Source: SIG440 sp045645805
Lineage (GTDB): Bacteria; Bacillota; Clostridia; Monoglobales; Monoglobaceae
NCBI GenBank assembly: GCA_045645805.1
Contig: JAZRJL010000071.1
Location: 1 to 23,770 of the forward strand
Direction: 5' to 3'
Length of the DNA: 23,770 bases
The notes beneath the pieces are model-generated. The model made no database searches, was not told the DNA's origin, and saw nothing but the letters and a program-made list of their open reading frames with translations. The number at the start of each line of letters is the position of its first letter. The first letter of the stretch is position 1. Position numbers and translations under genes: made by a program. This document shows positions 1 through 6,440 of the stretch, piece after piece.

Positions 1-187
1 ACAGCTGGGTAGCTATGTACGGAAGGAATAAACGCTGAAGGCATCTAAGCGTGAAGTCCACCCTAAGATAAGATTTCCCATAGCGTAAGCTAGTAAGACC
101 CCACGTAGACTATGTGGTTGATAGGTCGGAGGTGTAAGTGCAGTAATGTATTAAGCTGACCGATACTAATAGGTCGAGGGCTTGACC
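1..187 (+). rRNA. 23S ribosomal RNA, 3' end (partial)
   Basis: The left edge cuts into the last ~190 nt of a 23S rRNA. The stretch contains the conserved 3'-terminal domain text, including the segment around 'ctgaaggcatctaagc' and the closing 'accgatactaataggtcgag'. The final cttgacc (181-187) is the strand that normally pairs with the ggtcaag at the 5' end of 23S, so the mature end is placed there. It is followed by a 5S gene, the usual bacterial rrn order. The exact end is approximate. Confidence 0.96.
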
Positions 188-304
188 TAAGATATTATGG
201 AGTAAGCCATATAAAGAACAGAAAACTAAGTACTGAAACTTCTTCGTTCAGTTTTTGACACAACGAATATTGAGGTCAAGACACCGTAAGGTGTTTGACA
301 TATA
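188..304 (+). other. 23S-5S internal transcribed spacer
   Basis: This is a spacer of about 117 nt with no tRNA and no ORF. It contains two stem-forming stretches: actgaa/ttcagt near 233-252, and caagacacc/ggtgtttg near 278-298. The second sits just before the 5S start and is a plausible processing stem. Inference from position and pairing only. Confidence 0.6.
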
Positions 305-420
<116 letters not shown>

Positions 421-446
421 ACGGCGAAGTGAATTTCGCTGTATTC

Positions 447-478
447 AAAAAACTCACTTCATTTGAAGTGAGTTTTTT
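447..478 (+). terminator. rrn operon intrinsic terminator
   Basis: A perfect stem of 14 bp (447-460 with 465-478) with an attt loop ends in a run of six T. It lies 26 nt after the 5S rRNA. The stem is A/T-flanked on both sides, so it could also act on the minus strand. Confidence 0.9.
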
Positions 479-501
479 CGTATGATTCATTACTTCGCCT
501 C

Positions 502-735
502 TTCACATAAAATCTGACGATTTTATGTGAACTTGTCAGGGCGGAGTGTTGCGGGATTTAAGAGATATCCATTAGGGTATCTCTTTTTTTATTTAATAGG
601 AAATTGCGTAATTTCCTATTAAACAAAAACACTAATTTTATGCCCGTGCAAAATTTTTGGCTTTGCCGAAATGCACATGGGTATACAAAGCGTTATCGCT
701 TAGACCGCCGCCTGTGGCGAGCGGCGAAGCCGCGT
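502..735. repeat. Intergenic chain of short hairpins downstream of rrn
   Basis: Several perfect or near-perfect palindromes follow one another in a region with no convincing ORF. They are a 13-bp stem with loop tgac (502-531), a 10-bp stem followed by eight T (561-591, terminator-like), a 14-bp A/T-rich stem (592-623), a 5-bp stem around 688-701, and a GC-rich stem cgccgc/gcggcg near 706-726. Nothing protein-like is visible. Similar hairpin strings occur around 2691-2853 and 3328-3399, so this may be a characteristic intergenic repeat of the genome. Confidence 0.7.
561..591 (+). terminator. Intrinsic terminator-like hairpin
   Basis: agagatatcc (561-570) pairs with gggtatctct (575-584) with one G-T pair, and a run of eight T follows. 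It would stop any read-through from the rrn operon before the amylase gene. No gene ends directly in front of it. Confidence 0.65.
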
Positions 736-799
736 TGTTCTATCATCAACACTAAAGTGTATGCTTTTTAAATATATATAATGTTTTACTATCAATCTA

Positions 800-828
800 T
801 TGTATTTGAAAAGTCTATATGATATAAT
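800..828 (+). promoter_or_regulatory. Putative sigma-A promoter of the amylase-family gene
   Basis: The -35 TTGTAT (800-805), a 17-nt spacer and a perfect -10 TATAAT (823-828) lie about 115 nt upstream of the 944 start codon. The -35 is a partial match, so the call rests mainly on the -10 and the spacing. Confidence 0.6.
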
Positions 829-943
829 GAGATAAGTTGTTTAGCCTTTATGCTACTAAAAAGGTTTGCGTTTAAGCCTTAAGTCTCTTATAATGCAAAT
901 TGTGTAGAATAACACTAAAAATATATGAAACGGAGAAGTATAT

Positions 944-2590
944 ATGGCATGGTATGATGAAGCAATATTTTACCACATTTATCCGTTGGGGATGACAGGA
1001 GCACCAAAGCAAAATGTGTATGGCGAACCGGAGCATAGACTTAAAACCTTGATTCCTTTTGTCTCGCAAATAAAAAAACTTGGTTTTAATGCACTGTATA
1101 TTGGTCCTCTTTTTGAATCGGTGGGACATGGTTACGAAACAACTGATTACAAAAAGTTAGATACAAGACTTGGAACAAATGAGGATTTAACAACATTTGT
1201 AGCAGAATGTCGTAAACAGGGAATACGTGTGATTTTGGATGGTGTATTCAATCATACGGGGCGAGATTTTTTTGCCTTTGAGGATATCAGACGTAACAGG
1301 GAGTCATCAAGATACAAAGATTGGTATTGCAATGTAAATTTTAATGGCAATAATGAATATAACGATGGATTTTCTTATGATAAATGGGGCGGATATGATT
1401 TACTTGCCAAGTTAAATCAGCAAAACAATGAGGTCAGGGAGTATATCTGCGATGTAATTCGTTTTTGGGTAAAGGAGTTCGATATTGACGGAATTCGTTT
1501 GGATGCTGCAGATGTGTTGGATTTTAATTATATGCAGATGCTGCGTCAGGTAGCAAATGAAGTAAAACCTGATTTTTGGCTTATGGGTGAGGTTATCCAT
1601 GGAGATTATATTCGTTGGGTAAATGGAGATACATTGCACTCTGTCACCAATTATCATTTACACAAGGCTCTGTATTCCGGTCATAATGACCATAACTATT
1701 TTGAGATAGCCCATACTGTAAAACGTTTATATGAAATGGGAGGGAATAGACCGGACGGACTAAAATTATACAATTTTGTTGACAATCATGACGTTGAACG
1801 GATTTATACAAAACTAAATATCAAAAGTCATTTTATACCTACACATATTCTGCTGTATACACTGCCCGGTATTCCGTCTGTTTATTATGGTTCTGAATTT
1901 GGCACTGAGGGACAAAAACAATATGGGTCTGATGACTCATTGAGGCCTGCTATTTCATACGAACAGTATATGAATGCTATCCAAAGTAATGATTTGACTA
2001 ACCTGATTTCAAGGTTAGGGAAAATACGCACAGAAACAAAAGCATTATCTTATGGTGATTATAAAGAACTGCTTTTAACAACCGGTCAGTATGCATTTGC
2101 AAGAGAGTATAACGGACAGTCTGTAATTGTAACCGTAAATAATAGCGATAATGATTTTGTGATGTGCCTACCCACTCAAAACAAAAAAGAATATGTAGGG
2201 GGATTGTTCGGCGAAAGAGTATCTGTAAAAGACGGAAGAATATCTGTAAATATCAGGGCGAATTCCGGAGAGATTTGGTTACCTGTATGTCGGGCGGATG
2301 TCACGGTACAGCCAATTAAACTTAATGTTGATGAAAAGACAATTGAGACAGTAGTTATGGAGAAAACAATTGAGGCTGAAGATATAAAAGAGGAAGAGCC
2401 TGTTGAAATAGAAACGAACTTTGGATTAAATCACAATAAGACATTTGAAGAGATGACGGTGGAAGATCTTCAGGAAGCGATATTAGAAAGAATGAAACGT
2501 AACGGACCAGTTACAGAGCAGATGCGAAAAGATGTCTTAGAGAATATCTACCACAATTCTTTGGTAACATGGATTAAGAGCTTTAATTAA
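944..2590 (+). CDS. Alpha-amylase family glycoside hydrolase (GH13)
   Basis: This 548-residue protein carries the four GH13 blocks: region I DGVFNH (99-104), region II GIRLDAAD with nucleophile D187, region III LMGEVIH with acid/base E216, and region IV FVDNHD with D283. All catalytic residues are present, so it should hydrolyse or rearrange alpha-1,4-glucans or maltodextrins. No signal peptide is seen, which points to a cytoplasmic maltodextrin-processing enzyme. The barrel is short and close to the neopullulanase/cyclomaltodextrinase side of the family, but exact specificity cannot be read. After the beta domain (about residue 440) comes an unusual acidic, Glu-rich linker (about 457-490), then a ~55-residue helical tail with no recognised domain. 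An SD (ggag, 932-935) is properly spaced before ATG 944. It stands alone, with no sugar transporter next to it. Confidence 0.9.
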   Translation: MAWYDEAIFYHIYPLGMTGAPKQNVYGEPEHRLKTLIPFVSQIKKLGFNALYIGPLFESVGHGYETTDYKKLDTRLGTNEDLTTFVAECRKQGIRVILDGVFNHTGRDFFAFEDIRRNRESSRYKDWYCNVNFNGNNEYNDGFSYDKWGGYDLLAKLNQQNNEVREYICDVIRFWVKEFDIDGIRLDAADVLDFNYMQMLRQVANEVKPDFWLMGEVIHGDYIRWVNGDTLHSVTNYHLHKALYSGHNDHNYFEIAHTVKRLYEMGGNRPDGLKLYNFVDNHDVERIYTKLNIKSHFIPTHILLYTLPGIPSVYYGSEFGTEGQKQYGSDDSLRPAISYEQYMNAIQSNDLTNLISRLGKIRTETKALSYGDYKELLLTTGQYAFAREYNGQSVIVTVNNSDNDFVMCLPTQNKKEYVGGLFGERVSVKDGRISVNIRANSGEIWLPVCRADVTVQPIKLNVDEKTIETVVMEKTIEAEDIKEEEPVEIETNFGLNHNKTFEEMTVEDLQEAILERMKRNGPVTEQMRKDVLENIYHNSLVTWIKSFN

Positions 2591-2612
2591 GCTTGTAAGA
2601 AATTAAAAAAGA

Positions 2613-2655
2613 GAACGATGTCTCAATATTAATAAAGCATATTGAGGCATCGTTC
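2613..2655 (-). terminator. Long hairpin terminator for the minus-strand membrane protein gene
   Basis: A 17-bp stem (2613-2629 with 2639-2655, one T-G pair, 9-nt loop) lies between the convergent amylase and membrane-protein genes. Read on the minus strand it is followed by a run of six T (complement of 2605-2610). Read on the plus strand there is no T run. It therefore best serves the minus-strand gene and only weakly, if at all, the amylase gene. Confidence 0.7.
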
Positions 2656-2690
2656 GAAAAAATTAGCCACAGTTATAATCATCGTTGTTG

Positions 2691-2853
2691 AAAACGGCAT
2701 TATGCCGTTTTTAGCAGAGTTTGCTCTGCTACTGACAAATTTTTAATTTGTCAGTTACATATGATTGCAACGAGGTCCTCGAAAATTATTTTTATAATAA
2801 TTTTCTCAACAGCGAATGATTTGCTGTTGAGAAATAGCGTATTTACGCTATTT
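2691..2853. repeat. Tandem chain of seven abutting hairpins/palindromes
   Basis: Seven inverted repeats follow each other almost without gaps: 2691-2711 (10 bp), 2712-2731 (8 bp, loop tttg), 2731-2755 (11 bp, loop ttt), 2771-2781 (short palindrome), 2781-2805 (10 bp, loop tttat), 2802-2834 (12 bp) and 2832-2853 (10 bp). Neighbouring units share bases at their edges. The last unit overlaps the stop codon of the minus-strand gene. The first unit is followed by five to six T on the plus strand and may terminate the amylase transcript. Each arm pair differs in sequence, so this is a structural rather than a sequence repeat. Confidence 0.8.
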
Positions 2854-3261
2854 CATCAAAGGACACTCGTTATATCTGCACTTTACAAGACAGACCGCAC
2901 TTATAACCAAAAGCGAGAAGAAGAACAGCAATAAGCCCGTTATAATTGTTCCTATTATACTTGTTGCAGCAAATGTTATGCCAAGGAGGATTAACGAGGT
3001 TAAAACAGTTCCTAAAACTCCGGCAAAGAAAGGTGCAAGATTTCGGCAACAGCATTTTCTTTCGGGACAAGCGGCAGAGGATGTTAGAACTTCAATACCT
3101 AAATATCCGATAGCAATTCCAAACAAAACCCATAAAAAAGCAGGGGTTATTGTTATAACTGCTGTAAAGCTTAACACTGCTGCAATGATACCGATAATTA
3201 TGCTTGCAAGAACTGCTTTTGCTTTGCAACCCAGTTCACAGTTACAATTTATTGTGATCAT
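2848..3261 (-). CDS. Small cysteine-rich four-helix membrane protein, function unknown
   Basis: This 137-residue protein has four predicted membrane helices (about 16-37, 41-60, 76-97 and 100-125). Ten cysteines lie in three clusters outside the helices: C6, C8, C12 at the N-terminus; C65, C70, C71, C72 in the loop between helices 2 and 3; and C124 (end of helix 4), C128, C133 at the C-terminus. With four helices all three clusters fall on the same side of the membrane, probably cytoplasmic, which suggests a metal site; this is inference. I do not recognise a named family. ATG at 3261 is chosen because SD ggaggtg lies 6 nt upstream; an in-frame GTG at 3276 sits within or before that SD. Gene flanks are hairpin-rich on both sides. 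Confidence 0.8.
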   Translation of the reverse strand: MITINCNCELGCKAKAVLASIIIGIIAAVLSFTAVITITPAFLWVLFGIAIGYLGIEVLTSSAACPERKCCCRNLAPFFAGVLGTVLTSLILLGITFAATSIIGTIITGLLLFFFSLLVISAVCLVKCRYNECPLMK

Positions 3262-3327
3262 ATATTTCACCTCCACTTTATCATATGCTGAAAAGTTAAA
3301 AGAAGTGATAGTTTTAAAAGGAGAAGT

Positions 3328-3399
3328 TTAACGTGAAAAATCACGTTAAGCCTCCGGCGGAATTTATTGCACCGCCGAGTTTACGTGCCTTTCAGGCAC
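3328..3399. repeat. Short hairpin chain between membrane protein gene and tmk
   Basis: Three inverted repeats lie in series: ttaacgtga/tcacgttaa (3328-3349, loop aaaa), cggcgg/ccgccg (3355-3377, 11-nt loop) and gtgcct/aggcac (3385-3399, loop ttc). No T run follows any of them. They resemble the chains at 502-735 and 2691-2853 in style but not in sequence. The rest of the gap up to tmk shows no clear promoter. Confidence 0.65.
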
Positions 3400-3505
3400 A
3401 AAACGGCGATGTGCATAATTTCCATTATACGCATTATCTGCCCACGATAAGAAGCGTATGTATTTTTAATTACTATTTGTGGGTAGAAAGGCTATGGAAA
3501 TTAAA

Positions 3506-4144
3506 ATGAACAACCGAGGAAAGTTTATAGTATTTGAAGGTATTGACGGAAGCGGAAAGTCTACCCAGATAAAGCTTTTGTCAAAGGCTTTTGAAAAGCG
3601 TAATATTAAATATCAAAGCACCCTTGAACCCACATACGGGATGGTTGGAGGTGTTCTTCACGATATACTTTCAGGCAAGGTGAAGGCTGACCCCAAGGTT
3701 ACTGCATCACTTTTTGTTGCTGACAGGCTTGACCATATCTTAAATGAAAAGGATGGTCTTTTAAAAACAATAAACAGTGGCAAAACGGTTATATGTGACA
3801 GGTATTACTTTTCGTCATATGCATATCAAAGTGTCGAAGTGCCGAGGGATTGGGTTATTTCGGCAAACCGTCTTGCCTTTGAGGTGTTAAAACCAGATGT
3901 GACTATTTTTATTGACATTCCTGCTGAGGTTGCAATGGAGCGAATATCACAAAACCGTGATAATATTGAGCTTTATGAAAATCTTGAGAGGTTAGCGGCT
4001 GTCAGAGAGGGGTATTTTTCGGCATTTGAGCTTTTAAAGAATGAGGAAAACATATTTGTTGTAAATGGAAATCAGCCACCTGAAATAATTGCCGAAGAAA
4101 TAGAAAATTATATATTTAAAAACATTTTTTTGGGCAAGGTGTAG
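3506..4144 (+). CDS. tmk: Thymidylate kinase
   Basis: The enzyme phosphorylates dTMP to dTDP with ATP in the cytoplasm, an essential step of dTTP synthesis. The Walker A loop GIDGSGKST is at residues 12-20 (numbered from 3506), and the family's DRYYFSSYAYQ motif at about 98-108. DVTIFIDIPAEVAMERI (131-147) matches the conserved core strand and following helix. The dTMP-binding segment reads EPTYG rather than the common REPGGT, a known type of variation. Length of about 212 residues is normal. The start is uncertain: ATG 3506 puts little before the core, ATG 3494 sits only 2 nt after a GAAAGG SD, and a GTG at 3479 would add nine residues to 3506. The gene precedes the purine operon but a separate promoter follows it. 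Confidence 0.9.
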   Translation: MNNRGKFIVFEGIDGSGKSTQIKLLSKAFEKRNIKYQSTLEPTYGMVGGVLHDILSGKVKADPKVTASLFVADRLDHILNEKDGLLKTINSGKTVICDRYYFSSYAYQSVEVPRDWVISANRLAFEVLKPDVTIFIDIPAEVAMERISQNRDNIELYENLERLAAVREGYFSAFELLKNEENIFVVNGNQPPEIIAEEIENYIFKNIFLGKV

Positions 4145-4181
4145 AAAATTGGAAAAACGGGTCTTGAAATGCTAAAATTTC

Positions 4182-4211
4182 TTGACAAAGACATTGACGA
4201 TATGTTAAAAT
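4182..4211 (+). promoter_or_regulatory. Sigma-A promoter of the purine operon
   Basis: A perfect -35 TTGACA (4182-4187) lies 18 nt before an extended -10, TGTTAAAAT, whose TAAAAT is at 4206-4211. Transcription would begin near 4218 and enter the leader that carries the ZTP riboswitch. It lies 38 nt after the tmk stop, so the operon is probably transcribed independently of tmk. Confidence 0.8.
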
Positions 4212-4222
4212 ATTTTGGTAGA

Positions 4223-4265
4223 TGACAGATGCCTGTGAATAGGATTTATAGCTACTGTCAGGCTA
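4223..4265 (+). other. Inverted-repeat element in the purine leader
   Basis: TGACAG (4223-4228) and CTGTCA (4255-4260) are complementary, and gcctg/caggc (4231-4235 with 4258-4262) gives an alternative overlapping pairing. The 16 bases 4250-4265 occur again, identical, at 23244-23259 in the gat operon leader. Its role is unknown; it lies between the transcription start and the riboswitch aptamer. Confidence 0.5.
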
Positions 4266-4280
4266 AGCAAAAGTTTTATG

Positions 4281-4390
4281 GTTTTTTGTGACTGACGGAA
4301 CTTTAGCGGATAACCGCAAGGGAGCAAAAAATCTTTGTATGCCGACCGTCTGGGCAGTCCTGTGGCTACGGGACTGCCCTTTTTGTTTTT
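4281..4390 (+). promoter_or_regulatory. ZTP (pfl motif) riboswitch with overlapping terminator
   Basis: The 5' subdomain text 'gtgactgacggaac' and the 3' subdomain text 'gccgaccgtctgggca' (4341-4356) match the conserved ZMP/ZTP riboswitch core. A linker stem gcggataaccgc (4306-4317) and a P3-like stretch lie between them. The last aptamer bases, gggca (4352-4356), are also the start of the terminator stem, so ligand binding and termination exclude each other: ZMP/ZTP binding should switch the operon on. The class is known to regulate purine and one-carbon genes, which fits purE and fhs downstream. Aptamer boundaries are approximate. Confidence 0.93.
4352..4390 (+). terminator. Riboswitch-controlled intrinsic terminator
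   Basis: gggcagtcc (4352-4360) pairs with ggactgccc (4371-4379), a 9-bp GC-rich stem, followed by tttttgttttttt. It overlaps the 3' conserved strand of the ZTP aptamer and lies 27 nt before the purE start. Confidence 0.92.
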
Positions 4391-4416
4391 TTATTATACT
4401 TTCGGAGGAATAAACA

Positions 4417-4911
4417 ATGAAAAAAGTTGGAATTATTATGGGAAGCGACAGCGATTTGCCGGTTGTTGAAAAGGCAATTGACACATTAAAGGCACTTGAA
4501 GTTCCTTTTGAGGTGCATATTTATTCTGCACACCGAACACCTGTCGAGGCACGGGACTTTTCGATGAATGCACGTACTAACGGTTTTGGTGCAATTATTG
4601 CTGCAGCAGGCAAGGCGGCACATCTTGCAGGTGCTATTGCTGCAAATACCACTGTTCCGGTTATCGGCATTCCTGTTAAGTCATCAACCCTTGACGGACT
4701 TGATGCTCTTTTGTCAACAGTACAGATGCCCGGCGGTATTCCTGTTGCAACCGTTGCAATTGACGGTGCTCAGAATGCGGCACTTCTGGCAGCACAGATT
4801 ATTGCTGTTGAAGATTCTGCTCTTGCTGAGAAGCTTGACGCACAAAGAAGGGCAGCAATGGAGAATGTTTTGAAAAAAAACGCTGAAATTGCTGAAAAGT
4901 TTAACGGTTAA
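4417..4911 (+). CDS. purE: N5-carboxyaminoimidazole ribonucleotide mutase (class I PurE type)
   Basis: PurE makes CAIR, step 6 of purine synthesis. Visible motifs are GSDSD (9-13), SAHRTP with H39 (37-42), the AIR/CAIR loop GKAAHLAG (65-72), QMPGGIPVATVAI, and NAALLAAQII. The loop and the QMPxGIP text place it with bacterial class I enzymes rather than the AGRSN-type class II. The loop reads GKAAHL where E. coli has GGAAHL, so a Lys replaces a Gly. No purK is present in this otherwise complete cluster. Length of 164 residues is normal. SD ggagg (4404-4408) precedes ATG 4417. It is the first gene after the ZTP riboswitch. Confidence 0.94.
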   Translation: MKKVGIIMGSDSDLPVVEKAIDTLKALEVPFEVHIYSAHRTPVEARDFSMNARTNGFGAIIAAAGKAAHLAGAIAANTTVPVIGIPVKSSTLDGLDALLSTVQMPGGIPVATVAIDGAQNAALLAAQIIAVEDSALAEKLDAQRRAAMENVLKKNAEIAEKFNG

Positions 4912-4940
4912 AATTTAAAACACGGGATTGGAGGACATAT

Positions 4941-6362
4941 ATGGGCGGTTTTTTTGGAGCAGTCAGCAAGCACGATGCGATAGCGGACGTGTTTTTTGGC
5001 ACAGACTATCATTCACATCTGGGAACACGCCGTGGCGGTATTGCTGCATATGACAGCGAAATCGGACTTCAGAGAGATATACACAATATTGAAAACACTC
5101 CCTTCAGAACAAAATTTGACAACGTATTTGATGAAATGAAGGGAAATGCGGCAATCGGGGTTATAAGTGATTCGGACCCTCAGCCACTTTTGATAATGTC
5201 CGAGGTTGGTACTTATGCGATAGCTACAATCGGCAGAATAAACAATGCAGAGGAGCTTATTGAAAAGTATCTTGTAAAGGGCGGTCATTTCGGGGTTATG
5301 ACGGGTGGAAAGGTTAATTCCACTGACCTGGTTGCGGCACTTATAAATCAAAAGAGTACATTTGCCGAGGGGATTGAATATGTTCACGATATAGTTGAGG
5401 GAACAGTTTCAATTTTGATTCTTACCAATGACGGCAAATTGATTGCTGCCCGTGATAAGGTGGGCAGACTTCCTGTTCTTATTGGAAAGAGTGAGGATGG
5501 TTATGCAGTTTCATTTGAAGATTTTGCATATAAAAAGCTTGGATATGATGACGAAATGGAGCTTGGTCCGGGTGAAGCGGTTGAAATTACCGCTGAAGGA
5601 ATAAAGCAGATTGTAAAACCGGGCGAGGAAATGAAAATATGTGCATTTCTTTGGAGCTATTATGGTTATCCAAATTCGGTATATGAGGGCAAAAACGTTG
5701 AAACAATGAGATACCGCAACGGTGCAATAATGGCACAGACCGATAAGGAAAACGGTAAAGCAACGGATATTGATTTTGTAAGCGGTGTTCCGGATTCTGG
5801 TACGCCTCACGCAATCGGTTATGCAAACGAAAGTGGTATCCCTTTTGCAAGACCCTTTATCAAATACACACCCACCTGGCCCAGAAGCTTTACTCCAAAG
5901 CATCAAAGCGACAGGGTTAAGATTGCAAGAATGAAACAGGTTCCTATCCATGAGCTTATTGAGGGTAAAAATCTTCTTTTTGTAGATGATTCAATTGTTC
6001 GTGGAACTCAGCTTAAAGAAACTGTGGACTTCCTTTATCAGCATGGTGCAAAATCAGTGCATATGCGTTCGGCTTGTCCGCCAATTATGTACGGATGCAA
6101 GTATTTGAACTTTACAAGCAGTAAAAACGAAATGGAGCTTATAGCAAGACAGGTTGTTATGGAGCTTGAGGGTGAAGAAGGCTTTAAACATATAGACGAG
6201 TACAGCGACGGCAGTACCGAAAGAGGTAAAAAGCTTCGTGATACCATAAGCAAAAAGCTTGGGTTTGAATCCCTTGATTTTCAGTCCCTTGACGGAGTCA
6301 TCAAGGCAATCGGACTTGATAAGTGCAAGCTTTGCACATATTGCTGGAGCGGTAAAGAGTAA
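4941..6362 (+). CDS. purF: Amidophosphoribosyltransferase-like protein without the N-terminal catalytic Cys
   Basis: The protein should form phosphoribosylamine from PRPP, the first committed purine step. The C-terminal PRTase domain is intact, with PRPP loop LFVDDSIVRGTQ (346-357). Cysteines C234, C379 or C386, C462 and C465 lie where PurF enzymes such as B. subtilis PurF bind a [4Fe-4S] cluster. The N-terminal Ntn domain is recognisable (GTRRGG 28-33) but begins MGGFFG, with Gly where the nucleophile Cys of canonical MCGI(F/V)G enzymes belongs, and the NG oxyanion text is replaced by TIGRIN (96-101). No upstream in-frame start supplies a Cys, and SD ggagg (4930-4934) fixes the start. It may use free ammonia or a partner glutaminase. 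Its place between purE and purM supports a purine role. Confidence 0.88.
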   Translation: MGGFFGAVSKHDAIADVFFGTDYHSHLGTRRGGIAAYDSEIGLQRDIHNIENTPFRTKFDNVFDEMKGNAAIGVISDSDPQPLLIMSEVGTYAIATIGRINNAEELIEKYLVKGGHFGVMTGGKVNSTDLVAALINQKSTFAEGIEYVHDIVEGTVSILILTNDGKLIAARDKVGRLPVLIGKSEDGYAVSFEDFAYKKLGYDDEMELGPGEAVEITAEGIKQIVKPGEEMKICAFLWSYYGYPNSVYEGKNVETMRYRNGAIMAQTDKENGKATDIDFVSGVPDSGTPHAIGYANESGIPFARPFIKYTPTWPRSFTPKHQSDRVKIARMKQVPIHELIEGKNLLFVDDSIVRGTQLKETVDFLYQHGAKSVHMRSACPPIMYGCKYLNFTSSKNEMELIARQVVMELEGEEGFKHIDEYSDGSTERGKKLRDTISKKLGFESLDFQSLDGVIKAIGLDKCKLCTYCWSGKE

Positions 6363-6440
6363 ATTTTAAAAATGACCGCTGGTTTCAAGACAATAAACTT
6401 AATAAATATTAAATTCCACATACAGAAAGGATAAAAGAAA

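Noticed and set aside
2978..3331. Plus-strand frame of 117 codons opposite the Cys-rich membrane protein
   Set aside because: The minus-strand gene has a perfect SD and four clean membrane helices with patterned cysteines; the plus frame lacks SD and any recognisable content.
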